64,000 nucleotides of DNA from Smittia aterrima (lineage: Eukaryota; Arthropoda; Insecta; Diptera; Chironomidae): NCBI GenBank assembly GCA_033063855.1, contig CP093831.1:11594001-11658000 (forward strand), in the 5' to 3' direction. The notes under the pieces were generated by a model that searched no databases, was not told the DNA's origin, and saw only the letters and a list, made by a program, of their open reading frames with translations. Numbering within the stretch: position 1 is the first letter of the stretch; every line of letters starts with the position of its first letter. Positions 23,472-37,700 of this stretch are shown here, in pieces. The translations under genes and the position numbers were made by a program.

Positions 23472-25023
23472 GGCTACTTCTTTTTTCTGACAAAATTTCA
23501 CTTTGAATTAACTTTGATTGAACTTTGGAGATTAGAGAAAACTTTTGTTACGCGTCTCGACTGGAAGAAAGTTAAACGGCTACTACTAGGAGCTTTGTTT
23601 TACTCTCAAAATAATGTCATATTGGCTATCAGATTGATAAGAGTTATCGAACTTTTTGATAAAAAAATTTATTGAGCTTTTTCTTTAAGCTTTTTCATGA
23701 GCTTTCGTTTAAGCTTTACCGATGAAATATTTAATGAAATCTTCACGGAAATCGTAAATCCCTGAAATCTTTTGACACATCAAGTGATTCCTCATGACTC
23801 AAATGAATTTTCACCTTAACCGTCAATATCTTAATCAATTTGCAGTTAAGTTTGTGTGTGTTGGTTGACAAATTTTCATCTCAAAACATCTTTTGAACAC
23901 ACATCGTCGCGTGAATTGTTCACACAAAAGAAGGCACTACATGTGTTTCATCTTTTTCCACAACACATTCCACTTCGCTATCTTATCTTAACAAAATATT
24001 GATAAGTTTAGCGCGAGCTCGCCGCTGCGGTTTCAATTGAAACGAATTTTGCAGTCGCGAATGTTCATTAGTTTCGAGAAGATTGAAGGAAAATTGTTTA
24101 CGAGTTAAACAGAAAAATGATGTCATTGCGGATCATTAGGAGTTTGAATTCATTGAGCAATAAATAATCGATTTTTATAATCTCCTCGCTGCAATTCGAG
24201 GTGCTCTGTGGTTAGGAAAAATACTGAAACAACAAAGTCGAGAGTTTTCTTCTACATGCGACTAAAAATAGTCTAATCAATTCATTCCGTACGGAAATAT
24301 CTCGTTGGTGTTCTTTTCGTTATCCACAAGTTTGTAGAAAGTGAATCGAGCCGGAGTCTCGCGAGAATCATTGAGAAACGCACAATTCAAATTCACGTGA
24401 GCTTAAAATTTCGTGTGTGGGAGACCAAGTTCTTGAATAAACACCAAAATTGGATCATCATAAGACTACGTAGCCTCGTGAAGATTGAGTTAACAAAAGA
24501 AGAAAGAGAATTGTGTTAATAGAAAGCACAAACAGATCGCACATAGAAGAACAGTCGCTTATTGACAGTCCAATCGACTGCATCGATTCGACGGTGATTT
24601 AATTTTCTTCCATCGCGACCGCAAGCAAAACAAGTTCAAACCAATAAATGAAGTGAAATTATTTATTGTGACAACATCACAGAACGAGACAAGTTTTATT
24701 AAGCGTCCAAGTCTCATCTCTCAATTTCAGTCAGAAGGGAATTCTCGCGAGACTTTCCGCTTGATCATCAATTACTTTAAGTTGATGTGAAGTCAACGAG
24801 GGAATCATTGCCTTCGTTAAATTTCAAACAAATAAATTGATGTTCAACCTTTCATTTGCCATTTAGCTATTGCAGTAGAGTGAAGCAAAAGTGAGACGCT
24901 AATCGTGATTTTGCGAGATGATCTTGAAAGTGTTTCTAAAACAATTCAGTCGAGAACATTTAGTAAACTAATTGAAAGTTATGACATTTCGAGAAACAAG
25001 TGAGACACGCGATAAGACAAACG
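23472..25023. other. Shared upstream region between divergent genes
   Basis: About 1.5 kb lies between the start of the cadherin-like gene (minus) and the start of the C2-domain gene (plus). No coding exon is supported. It should contain both promoters and 5' untranslated sequence. No clear TATA box or other core element could be assigned with confidence. Confidence 0.5.
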
Positions 25024-27463
25024 ATGAATAAACTAAAAGCAGTTGCTCGTTCGGTGAGCTTCTCATCAACAAACTCGTCGAGTAAAACATCGAAATATAA
25101 CAGTCAACAGAAAGACAAACTGGAGCCGGTCGTAGGTTTTCAGATTACGCTTCTCGATGCTGCAAACAACAATACGTCGAGTAATATTTATTTTTCTTTA
25201 TTAACGATCGCGCAAAGCTAATGAAGCAAACTTAGTTCCACAGCTGGACGTGCATTTGATTGGTGCTCGGCATTTACCTTCAAACTTTGGACTAAAAACT
25301 GTCGAAGGTTATGTAGTGAAGGTTAATGAATGTCTTAATCACTTCGAACAGCGAAATAAACAAATTTTTCCAGGTCAAACTTTTTCCCGGCTCAACAAAA
25401 TTTGATTCAACAATTCAAACCACTTCGTGGCCAAAATATAACGAAACCTTTCGTTTTCCAATGGCACCTGCACACAAGTAATTCAGAACTTAAGACCACG
25501 TCAATCATTCTTATCTAATCGTTCGACTGCAATTTCAGGTCTTCCTTGAAATCGAAAGGTCGCGATTACACTCAAGATATCAACGGAAATGTGTCACTTC
25601 CAGAGAAAGTCTTCAAAGGAACATTTGTTGTCTTTACCGTGACAGCATTGCTCGAGTTGCCGAATGGCGTGAGTGATAATTGTTTGAAAATAAACAGAAA
25701 GCACTTAACGCTAATCTAATTTTAGTCGTCGTCGGGCATCAAAGGAACTTACAAATCTTTGAAGCGTCAAGGAAGTTTGATAATTCGCGATCGTGCTCCA
25801 AAGATCTTGTCGACGCTAAACATCACTCCACCAAAAGAAGCAACAGACAAGTCCAAGAGTGTATCAAAAATGACAGCGTCGGAAACTCAAAGAAATATTG
25901 GATCTGTGACCTTCTTCCTCGACGCCAAATCATTCGAAGAAAATTCAAAAACAAAGTCATTTTCAACGCAAGACATGTGGCTGCCGATTCGTGATATAAC
26001 AGTCGCTCCTAACGCTAAACTCTCCGTAAGTGAACACTTTAACGCGTGAAGTCTTCGACACGAGTCATGTCAAACACATTCTCCCTTCAATTAAATGCAT
26101 TTCAAGCGTAAATCAAGTAAAATGCGTGGGGAGATTTTTGAAGATGATGTCGGAACATCTTTTTAATTATTGAACTTCCTCCTCTATCATAACTTAGACC
26201 TTAATGTACTTGTAAGAGAATTACAACTTCCCCTATTCCATTCACCATAAATAATCTTCAAGAAAGAGACACAACTTTATGATCTATTTTGAGCTGTTGC
26301 TCTTCACTCTCCGCAGCAATTAAAAGCCACATTAACTTTTCATGTAATTCGAGTTCAATCATTTCTGTTATAGCTTCATGCTGGCTTATGATTCGTGTCA
26401 CAGTTTGAGTGATTTTCATAGATTTTTTTAACTAGAAACGAGAGAAAATCCAGGAAAGAACTTCAATTCTAGTTCAGAGACTTCAGTGCAATTCCAAACT
26501 TCGTCTAATTGCTTCACGATGCGACATTATCTTCCCGCCGTCGTTTCGAAGAGTTCCGCAAATAAACGCGCTAAGAATAGATTGAAATGCATCTGGAAGA
26601 AATTAATTAGAATTCTAAGAGGTGCAGCAAAAGCAATTTGTTGCAAAATATAAATTTGGGAGAACGTGACAGCTTTGCAAGTCAACAAAAAGCATAAACA
26701 TTTTTGATTTATGACTCAACACGTTTTTGCCCCCAACAAAGACTTTGCTTCGCTCATTAATGAACCTTCTTGCCTTAGGTTCAATCCAGTCCAAAGGGAC
26801 AAGCGGAAATAATTCTCGAGCTTTGTGATAGTTCAGTTGATGGATCGGAGGTTGACTTGAGTGAAGTGCCGTCTCGATACAATAAAAGTCTGAACCCGTT
26901 TGAGTGCGAGGAAGAGCCGACAACTTCGAGATCCCGTTTCAGTCTCAGCGACGTGAGATTCCCGAAAATGAAGAGTTTTTTGAAGGGCAAGCGTGATAAG
27001 CATGTCAATGGACTTTGTCTGAAAATCACGACGTCAAAAATGCGCTGCTCAATTAAGGTTAAGGAAGAATTCGAGAACGACGCCGGTAAAAAGTTTTATG
27101 AACGATCACAAATCACATTTTGTTCACGTTTCTCTTGATTTGCTTTCAGCTCAAATTTATTTGAAGACTTCCGTCTTTGAACACGACATTCTGTCAGCAG
27201 CATGGAGAAGTGAACCCTTTTCTCCTTCACTGTCAACGAGATGGGATCACTTGGATTCTACGATTACAATTCCACTCGTCGACGAAGATAGCTTGGAGCA
27301 TATCACGATGAGAACGACCGTCGCAACGAAGACAAAGCTAGGAAAGAAGATCGTCCTCGGAGTGATTTATATTCGGCCAGATCTCGATGGGTCTCTTGAC
27401 CAGTGGACGACAATGATCACGTCGCGAAACACTCCTGTTCCGATGTGGTACAGCTTCGAATAA
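25024..27463 (+). CDS. Tandem C2-domain protein (synaptotagmin-like)
   Basis: Seven exons join in phase: 25024-25180, 25236-25321, 25374-25477, 25539-25668, 25726-26025, 26779-27085 and 27150-27463. They encode about 465 residues with no signal peptide or membrane segment. A Ser-rich N-terminus (~50 residues) precedes a first C2 fold (LDVHLIGARHLP, then KVKLFPGSTKFDS and TSWPKYNETFRF, the usual strand pattern). A long linker rich in Ser, Lys and acidic residues follows. A second C2 ends in QWTTMITSRNTPVPMWYSFE, the typical C-terminal end of synaptotagmin-type C2B domains. The acidic calcium-binding loops are not evident, so calcium-independent membrane or protein binding is inferred. The fifth intron (26026-26778) is the only long one. 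The exact orthologue was not recognised; Syt14/16-type or TC2N-type proteins are possible relatives. Confidence 0.82.
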
Positions 27464-28029
27464 TCAACGAACGCTTTCACGTTGCGATTGTATGAGAATA
27501 TATAATTTATTGTCACTTTAAGAATATTTGCAATTCACAAATATTTGTTCGCTTTTCACAAAACTTTTACAATGTTTCGCCGCCATCATTTGCATAAGAC
27601 ATACACAACTAATTGCAGCGAACGTTGTTCCAAACAATGAAATAAAAGAATGCGGTGATTTTTTTTTCAAACCAACGATTAATTATTTCGACTGCAGAAT
27701 TGATTGGGATTTGCTTTGAATATCAATCTAAGCTCATTGAGGCTCCTCTCAACAGAGAGCTAAGTAATAATCAACGATCGCAATCACAGATCAACCAACA
27801 CCTGAGGTATCGAAATCATTTTGCAAATCGATGCGTTTATTCCTTTTTCGTCGCGATACAAATTATGATGTCATAAGGCACTATCAATCGCAAAGTAATT
27901 GAATCCATTAAGATATTTCATTCGATCGAAGGCTTCACCATCCACTTTCGTTAAATGCTTCAGGTGCTGTCACTAGAAAATGATTCAACACTTGAATTGA
28001 TAGCAACGATTAATTCAATTCAACATAAT

Positions 28030-28157
28030 GCAGCCGCGAGAAGAGAACATCAGATCATTGAGAGAGATTTAAACTCACCACGAAATCTCACGACGAAATC
28101 TTCATTCGCGGCTCTTGCTTCAGTTGACGAAAAGCAGCGAACCGATCGTGTTGTTTA
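28030..28157 (+). repeat. Diverged dispersed repeat, member 1
   Basis: Shares blocks in the same order with 32,571-32,735: AAACTCACCACGAAATCTC, ACGACGAAATC, CAGTTG and a CGAACCGATC-like block. Similarity is patchy and was judged by eye. Confidence 0.35.
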
Positions 28158-31100
28158 AAAATATCTCGCGGATTTATGTTTGAAGTGAAATACTTTTAAA
28201 AGTCAAATGCTGTTTGGTTCATTGATCTTGCATAAATTTTAAATTTAAAAATTAAATTTGAAGTGAACGAAATTATACGAAAAAAAAAGTCGAACGAATC
28301 AAAAATGGATAACTACTGAGTTGCGATTTCAGGTAGGAGATTTGAAAAAATCTTAAGTGTCTTGTTAAGATATCTAAGCTCAAGAAAAAAACCAGCGCGA
28401 GACTGATTTATGGATTAACGAAAGCCGTTGATAACAAACGCGCCAACTCTGCGTGCTATTGACTCTGCGAAATTCCTTTGCGAAACTTCCCAATGCGATA
28501 AGAAACGTCACGCTTGACGCGAAGACGAAGAGTTGAAGAGTTTGCAAACAAATTGTCATCTCCTAAGCGACCTAGTTTCTAAAACGTGTGAATTAATATT
28601 CTCTTATCAATGAATACATGCGCGAGAGATTTCGAAATCGACGTTCATCTTCACTCTCAAGATTTGACAAATATAATTATAATTCGCTAATTGATTAGCT
28701 TATCACTTCTTACAACTGTGTTGAACTGATTCGGTTGGTTTGGGGTCGCTTGAAACAATAAAGACAGCGAATTACAAGTTGATTAGTGGCTGGCTGTCGT
28801 CAAGAATTTATTTCTTTATTTAAATTTCGATGATCAATTATTTCCGATTGAATGTGATTGATTAATTGGTTCCTGCGAACATCAATCAATTATCGACGTG
28901 AGTCATCGAAATCGGGCATTTGGTTTGAGGGAAAACTAGAGCAGATCGATTAGAATTCAACTTGCCAGACTCTCGCCACTTTCGGGAGTATTTTTGTTCG
29001 AGATAAAAGTGATTCGTGTTCCCTTCAGTTTGCAAAATGCATCATCAATAAACTTAAATCATTCGTAGCAAGAAGCAGATTTCGTTTGAAGTGTCTAATT
29101 GAATCTCATCGTAATTTATTTGTTCATCGCTTTGCATATTGCGAGACAAACGCGTTTCACTCTTTCTTGAATCGTTTTGTTTGTGATAAAAATCGTTTGT
29201 CGTTTCCACAACGGTGAGCAAGAAAAAGTTGTTCCATTCATCACAAAGTGCATGAAGATCTCATCAACGAAACGAGAAACACATTCGTCAGTAAATTCTC
29301 AAGTCAAGCGTAAAATTTTATTCAGAATTTAAAGTTTTCCGCGACTTCAACCGAACTCCTACAAAACTTGATGAATAAATCAAGATCTTTCTCGTTCTTT
29401 TCATAAAATAATTAAAGCTCGAGATATTTTCTTGTTCGTCATGTCGGCTCACGATCTTTAAAGCATTAAACGTTCTTAATTTTGAACTGACCATTTTCAT
29501 CGTCATGTTTTCTATAAATCATTCACTCTCCTCGCCATCTCAACCTAACAACTTTACATTTAGTCCAATGTTTATGCATTCGAAGTTCGAACATCATCGT
29601 CGCGCTTAGCGTGGGTTGAACAATTAATATTTCTTCAGCATTTGACGAAACGATTCAGACTCGTTCTGATGACGGTTCCAATTTATAATTTCATGACATT
29701 TGGAATATCTTCGATTGCTTGGCGTAAGAAGGCAGACCTTACACCTCCATAAATCTTCGTAATTTATGACTCAGTAGCGAGAGATATCGAGAAGAAAGGT
29801 TGAACGTCATAAAACTCGCAAGGTCTATAATTGATTTTGTAATTGAAATGTTTGAGCTTCAAACCTACGAAGGGAATTCATAAATCATTGAATCTCTTTC
29901 ATTTTTATCTCGCGATTCGTACTCGCGATGACAAACCGCGATTTTATTTTTATCTCGTTTCTTACACTTTTCAGTGAAAAGTTATGATCACTCGCGGAGC
30001 AGTTGTTGACACAAAGTTGTAAATGCTCTCGTAGATTTTAATAAAACGCGGAACAAAAAGAAGTTCATTCAACGAATTCTTGAGCACAAGCCGAGCGGAA
30101 AATTTATTCATTGTCGTCCCAACGAAATCAAACTAGGCAGCAACGAAATCAGACAAATCGATAAATCGTGATCTAGACATTTAACAATCAATTACTCACA
30201 GAATTGTGTAATGAGCGATAAAGTTGAGATCAATTATCGTTCACGATAGAAATGTGACAAGACGACCTTCGAGAATGTTAACAATTGTAATGTGAGTCAA
30301 AGTGTGAAACTCAAACAGATCAAAAGGTAAACAACGGGTGTTACTGGCCCGTGTAAATGCTGATCTATTGCGTCATTCAGAGAATCTTGATGACGACACC
30401 TCAGAAATACATTCTCAAGGGAAACGTAATCTCAACGGAAGAAGCGATCAGTAATAATTAATTTTCATTTGCAACGAATTCATCACAACATGCGATTTCA
30501 TAAACTCAGTTGGCTTTAAAATAAATCTCAGAAATCTCAATTCTCATCTTGACTGAAACACAATCTGAGGAAGCAGTTAATCTTTCTTTTTTTTGTGCCA
30601 TATCATCATGCTGCAAAAATATTTCAACATTAATTGATCGCGCAGCATGAAGTGATTAAAACCGTGCAAGAAAAAGGAGACGCGAGGAAAAATCTTTAAT
30701 TTATGAGAAGGTTAGAACAGTCTTTCGCGTTTATGTTGTTATGGATAATCATCGGTGGTATTTCACGAGAGAATAAGAGCAAGTCTTGAGCGGAAGTGCC
30801 TAAGGGCTTTCTTTACTGAAACAAAAGAGTTTCAATCGTTTGTTTGATGAAACTTCGGATGGAAAAGCCCAAACAAACTCGCACTACCGGCACCTCCTAT
30901 GCTTCGAGTCCGAGTCTTACTGACTGGAGAAGTTAGTAATTAATTGAATTAACTTCTTCTTGAAGCTTGAGTAATAAAAAATAATGAGTTATTGCTTAGG
31001 TCGGGTCAGCAGCTGGCAAATGCAGATTTGCTTTAGCTTTCGAGCCAAGAGGAGAACAAACTTTTCGCACATCGTTTCAATATTTTTTTTGCGAACCGAG

Positions 31101-32570
31101 AGAACAAAATTTATTGCTCAGAGCTCTGAGTTGACTTGTGAATGAAAAGTTTAGGAAACTTGTTTACTTTCTTTTAAACATTTGAAAACACCTGATGACG
31201 TCCAACGAGAGAATTAAAAGATTTGTCGAACTAATAAATTTTCACTTCGTCTCATGAGACTTCATATTCGTCTTTGGTTGTTTCAAATCAAGAGAAAAAC
31301 CACTCGTTTACTTATTTAAGGCGTTCGTTCATGAGAAGCTCATGATTATCCGTGTAGGCTGCTTAGATTCTTTGTTGAGATATCGCAAGTGTCAAGAAGA
31401 GAATCTTTAAATCTCTTACTCGACTCACGCAATATTTATCCTGAACAGAACTCGAAACGCGATTTATTTTTTGAATGGAACAAATTTTTGTTTAATTTGT
31501 TGTGATTTTCATGAATGTCTTCTCTCTCCTCTTCTCTTCTCGTTACGCTTGATCAAACCGGTTCGGAAGTCTTTTTTACAACTTTGCACTCTGAATCTGC
31601 TCAAAGCGTTTAAATTCGTAATTTCATTCATAAACACTGATTCATTCATCGAGGGATCGAGCATTAAACTGCTGAAACTCGAAAATTAAATGTTTAGTGG
31701 CTCGGTCATTTAGAAAACATCCGATCTCGCTTTGCGTTGGCTGATAAATCGAGCTTGTTTGATCGAGCTGTTGATTCATGTTTTGAATTTAAATTTCACA
31801 TTTATGTTCGCTTAATTCAACATCGTTAAGTAGTCGCAGCTTCCAATTTGAATTTCAAGCGATCAAAGATCAAGTCAGACAAATTAACATCGAAGAAACT
31901 CCGAATTCCATTGCAACAGTAAATCATTCGAACACACATTTGAATCAATTTTGAAGCTTTCCCACGCCAAATTTAATTTGCATTTGTAAATGCATTTGAA
32001 CAAATCGGAGTCACTACTGATTGTGAATTTAAATCATTGTGATTAGTGGCAAGAGCATCGTGTTCTCCTTGACATTGCACATCGATTCAATAAAGAAACA
32101 ACAATGTCACTTTAGTCGAATAAAATGAAGGGTTTTCTATGCGAAATATGATTCAGCTTAAAGAGACACAATGTCGCTTCATCATTCGTTTAATAATCCA
32201 TAAAATATCAATGAATCGAAACAAAAAACTTTGAAGTCCAAACATGGAAAGGAAGTGGCGAGATAATTTGTATCAAACATCGCATTTGTTTCAAGTCAAA
32301 GCCAGAACTGGTTCCTTGCAGACCTCGAATCATTGCAATAAAGCAATTCCAGATCTTTAATGCGTTCTCCATTTTCGGGATACAATAAAATATCTCGGAC
32401 GATTGCTGTAACACTCCATTTATTGAATATAAATTGCGCCAAGAAATTTATTTCGCTCAGAGGTCTTTCGAATGTGAACAGTGAGCTTAATGTTATGCGC
32501 TCGGAACTTTAATGTCTTTGCCGTTTCGCTTGCAATTGCACATTGCGCTTTATCGGCTTCTCGAGCATCA

Positions 32571-32735
32571 TGTTGAGGAGAGGAAATTGAAAAACGAAGA
32601 TCAACGAGAGATTGTCGTTTCATTCATTCGTGCTGCTTCAAAACTCACCACAAAATCTCGCACGACAAAATCTCTCGCTTGCCTTCTCGTGAATCAGTTG
32701 TTGAAAGACCGCGGAACGATCAAGTCGAACAACAT
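32571..32735 (+). repeat. Diverged dispersed repeat, member 2
   Basis: Counterpart of 28,030-28,157, with AAACTCACCACAAAATCTC, ACGACAAAATC, CAGTTG and GCGGAACGATC in the same order. Nature unknown. Confidence 0.35.
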
Positions 32736-34741
32736 TTCAAAAGCGCGTTGTGAAACAAAGTTTGTTAGGGAAGTCGTGATACAAATTTTACTTTAAAAGA
32801 GTTTTCTCTCGTAAGTGGCAAAGATAAAATGTTTAAACCGAAAAAAAACTTTTAGTTTTCCCATAAAACATTTCGAGCTCATCGTTAAATCAAAGAAATA
32901 CATTACAAACGCTTAACGCAGCATAAAACATATTTTTCAACAAGAGTGACAGATGAAATGAAAATTCAGCATTTGCGGAAAATGTTTTAAGTGAAACAAG
33001 ATCGGGAAATGTAGTAAAAGTTTCAAGGAAATCTCGTAAAAGCTTTAAGAGAGATGAACACTTGACCTGCACAAACAAATTGGGTTTATTTTTCGGGTTA
33101 ATTCGCCACTCAATCGACAATTCGATACAGAGCGATGTCTGGCGTTGTTTGGGTTTCCTTCTTCGCGCTTTGAAATCTATTTTAGGTGTCTCGTTCACAA
33201 CAAACGTCGCGGTGAATCTGAAATCGACGAATGAAATGTTTTAAAATAGTTCAAAGACAACTCGAGGGAAATTGCATAATTTGCGACAGACGATTCTTCG
33301 CGGTCGAGATGCGAGGCGGTAGTGCCAAGAATTAAATTGAATTTTGATGAACAAAACAGCTTAATGCTGTTTTTTTAATGTTCACTACACCTGAAGTGAT
33401 GAGATCATGTACAGCAAATTGCCACTTCAAATAATCTGCTTCGAAAAAGTCAAAAATCTGTGAAACGAGCTTGTCAACGTCGACAAAAATATTGTCGCGT
33501 GTAAGAAGTGTTTGCTTGGAATTCTGCACAAACAAATGGTGATTGCGTCTACATTGACGAGGTGTGATAAACGTAGTAACGACTGGGATTTACGGAAATA
33601 AAGTGAACTGCTCATGGAAAATTCCTTCGACAGTAAAGAAATATTTCGAAGATAGATATCAACATTGAACTTTTCCTTTCCACTCAAAACCAAGTCGATC
33701 GAATCTGCAATGCTAATGAACTATAAATGCAAATATGTGTCATAACAAAACAAACATTTCTCTTAAAACGATGAGAAATCGCTAATTAATTGAATTTAAT
33801 TTGCCATAATTTACATGCCAGCAACATTCATTTCACGCCGCGCAATTTTTCCGTTCGCACAGCTAACTGATAAATTAATCCACAGCTTTGCGAAAAAGCT
33901 TCAAGACTCGTTTGTGAGATATTCTTTTTATTGCTCGTGTTTACTGAATAATTTATAAATGTTTAGTGCATTTGCATTGCGTTTAGCGAATATTTCAAGT
34001 GAGAAGTGAACATTCGGGAACAAATTTAGTGAAGGACTTTTTGCTTCTGAATGTTTTATCTTTAACTGAATCGTTCATTATAAAATAGCTTTTTAAGTTT
34101 GGATAAAAATCCCTAAATGAATTTTAAAATTGATCTTTTTAACTTCACGAAGCGATGATTTTCAAAATCAATCGTCGCCGCGATGAACCAAAATTAGAAC
34201 TCATCGCTTAAAAAGTAATTGAGTAATTTGGACCCGTTGAAATATTTTCTACTGCCGCTGGCCTTCTAAAATTTGGGCTATCGCTTGATGAATAGATCGA
34301 TTCATGTGAATACTTAGGATCGATCACGATCGCACAATCCAAAATAGTTTCTAAAAGGTGAACAAAAGCTCTGATGATCTGGAAAAAAAATATTTCAGGA
34401 AATTTTTAAATTCTTCTATTGAATTGAATTAATTCAGCTGTTAACTGATAGTTCAAACTCAGTGTTTTCCTCTCGACATTCGCTATCAGATTAACTAATT
34501 CCTGAATTAATTTCATGCATTTATTGTCATGTGCATTAATTAAATTAAACGTTCCAGCGACAACCGCAATCTTTGTTCCTCGTAACTCGAATTGCTTAAA
34601 ACTTCATTCATTGGCTTAATGATTCACTCGACCTGCGACTAATTAACTTCATTCTATTTACTTTCAGAGTTAATTGATCTTCCCATGGAAAACCAGCTTT
34701 TAGACACAAATTGAATACTTCAAGTGCTTACAAAAGGAATC

Positions 34742-37700
34742 ATGGACAATTATAGAAATATAATTAAAAGCTTTAGCTTAAGTTGCTGCGTGAGACGTGT
34801 CGTCTGTATTTTAGTGATATTATCGTTAGGCCATAGCTATCAGGTAATTATTTCGTTTTCATCATAAGTCACTCGTGTATTTTCCCCCCAATAAACTCGA
34901 ATGGAAACGAATCGAGAACTCAGCATGAGCGTTATTAAAATCGTGCTGAAGTGAAACATAAATTGCAATTATATTGCGAAAAGCTTCACGAGAGTTCAGG
35001 AAGTGCAGAGTTATTCTTAAAGAGATTCACCTCTCATTATCGCAATGTCGCAGATTTCTCGTTTCTTTATTTATGGCCTTGAATTGAACTCAATGTAGCT
35101 CGCGATAAATCAAGTTCAACTTATGATTAAGCAGATGCGAGAGACACTCGCAGCATCAAACGAAGTTGTTGAAAATGACAAAGAGCGTTTCAGGCGCGCA
35201 AATGAATTATTAACGTCAAATTAGTGTCACAAAACACTTTATCGCTTCAACGATGAATCAAAATAAAGCCCACGACGACAAAATCGCTTTTAAATCAGCT
35301 CTAAGCCATGTTGATGTGTGTTTGGTTGAAGTAGATCACCGTCGCCCGATTTGGATCGTGGAAGTGATTTATTGAAGAGCGATCTCGAAGACTTTCCAAC
35401 GAAACTGAATCTTTACCTGCACAACACGACATCTCAACAAACTTGCTTCAGCTAATAAGATTAAAAGTTTAATCTGATTCGTTTCTCATTTGCTCTCGCT
35501 TGCGTAAACAAGCGTCGCGCTTATCTGATACAGTGTGAGAAGTCTCAGTGGGGATCAAACTTGACTGCGCATAAATTAAGCTTCGAACTTTTCTCCGTTC
35601 AACTGACGCATATGGGAAATTTCGAATCGTTCAATTGAGTTTCGTTAAACATCGGACACTCGACTCGTTAATCATTTATCTGATTGGCATTTTAAAACAA
35701 ATTGTAGAGTCGCGATAGCTTAAAGATGATGCATCTCATGTGAGTTTAATTTTAGAAGACGCAGAACTGGAGTGAAGGGGCGTCAAAACTATTTTCATCG
35801 CTCACAAAAAAATATTTTCCATGAGAAACTCTTTTTGTGGTTAATCGAAAGTGATGTCAAGATTTTTTTTGAATTTCTGGAGATCAACAAGCCAAACCGA
35901 GGGCTCAATCCACATCATTTCCAAACAATCCCTTTCAAGATTTTCAAAACGAGGAAACATCAAACAGACCATAAATCATCAGCGCATAAACATATTTCCT
36001 CTATTCGACGTGACAGATTGACATGAATCGAGCAGAGTCTGCTCATAAAAAGTGATCGCCAACACTTCTTGAAAGTGGATACGCTTAAGACAGTCGATCT
36101 TCTTCTTCGATGGCAAAATTTTCATCAATAAATGTTGAGACCTCAAACGTTTATGAGAAATCTCTCGCTTCATTTTAAATATCTCTGATCATTTACAAAC
36201 ATCGAAGACCGCAAATTAACGACGCCAGCGCTAATGAAGACATTTTCATAAATCACACGAACGAGTCAACCGTTCTCTGTCCAACACTCCATGCTTACCA
36301 ATTCGAGCAAATAAAACTTTATTTGTTTCTCGTTTTCAAAGTCTGTTGCCAAACATCGTCGAATCGCTTCACCCACAAGCTTACAACTCATTCACAAAAG
36401 TCCAACATTTGATCTCGAAGTTAGAAACTAGTCAAGTCGACAAGTAAATGGTTTGTTTGTCTCGTCGTTTTCCATTTTCTTCTCCATTTGCGATATCATG
36501 CGTGGTTGGCAGTTACACACGGGCAAACATAATTTCATTCCGGGTCTTTACTCAAGTGTAGACGACAAGAGATCACGTTTAAGAAGTCTCCGATCTGCGT
36601 GGCGCTTTCGACTAAATTGCTTTATTGACTACAACGTCTGTTTGATTGAAGGTTCAAAAGTTGGAGAAACTTTGTTATCAATTGACGAAGGCACTTCAAT
36701 ACGAGTGACTGACTTCTGTTTTGTGTCTGGTTGAACAATTGATCGAGAAACATTTGCGAAAGGTAAATACGAGACATGATGAGAATTTTAATCGCTCAAA
36801 TGTGATGAAGCAGTTGAGTGATAAAGTTGTGATGGAAGTCGATGAGAAGTCAGAAAATCCTAAGAAGAAAAATTTGTGGACGCTCGAGCCTTCAATACTT
36901 TTGGTCTTCCTTGGTTGGTATCTATCAACATCAATCGTTGAAACAAAGATTCTGCAGCAGACCTGCTCATACACTTATCGATACGATAGCGACGTATGCG
37001 ATCATCTCGACGATGAAAAAAATAAAAATGTTGAAGAAGAAATTCAGCCATACGCGTTGAACATTTTGATGACGGTTCAAGTGACAAATGCAATCATTCC
37101 TACGATATTAAGCTTGCTTCTCGGCCCATGGTCGGACAAGTATGGAAGGAAGATGGTTTTTAATGGACTCTTCTTTGGATTCACACTATCAATGGGATTG
37201 ATCACGACAGTTTGTTATTTCAATGATTACTATGAGAAGAACAGTCCATGGCTTTACTACTTTGCGCAACTACCTTACATGTGCTTCGGTGGAATAGCAA
37301 CGATTGTGAATATCATGCTTTGTTACATCACTGACATAACAGATGATGACAGTCGTCCAGGGAGATTCATGATATTGGAACTTCTAATGTGGTTTGGAGT
37401 CTTCGTAGCTTTCGGGAGCAGCAGTTTCGTTCTTGAGTACACAAATACAACAATAGTGTTTGCGATTTCATTCGCTTTAATGTCAGTGGCAACTCTGTCG
37501 AACACGTTGTTGCTTGAAGAGTCCGTCGTTGTTAAAAAGAACGTTCCAGCAATACAAAAGTTCAAAGATATCATCTCATTCGATCGAATCAAGGATCTTT
37601 ATACAACAATCACAAAGAAACGACCTTTTGGAAGAAAGAAAATTCTCTTCGCTATCCTTTTAGTTTGTCTCTCGATATCATTCGTCAACACAGGAGTTCA

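Larger units (their letters stand above)
27464..34741. other. 7.3-kb stretch without a supportable gene
   Basis: Only short, low-complexity or shadow open frames are present, with no splice-linked exon chains or recognisable domains. It may hold upstream regulatory sequence for the protease gene at 34,742. A diverged repeat pair is noted inside it. Confidence 0.55.

Noticed and set aside
36453..36734. 93-codon open frame upstream of the SLC46-type gene
   Set aside because: No domain, no splice link and no homology to the transporter; probably 5' flanking sequence.
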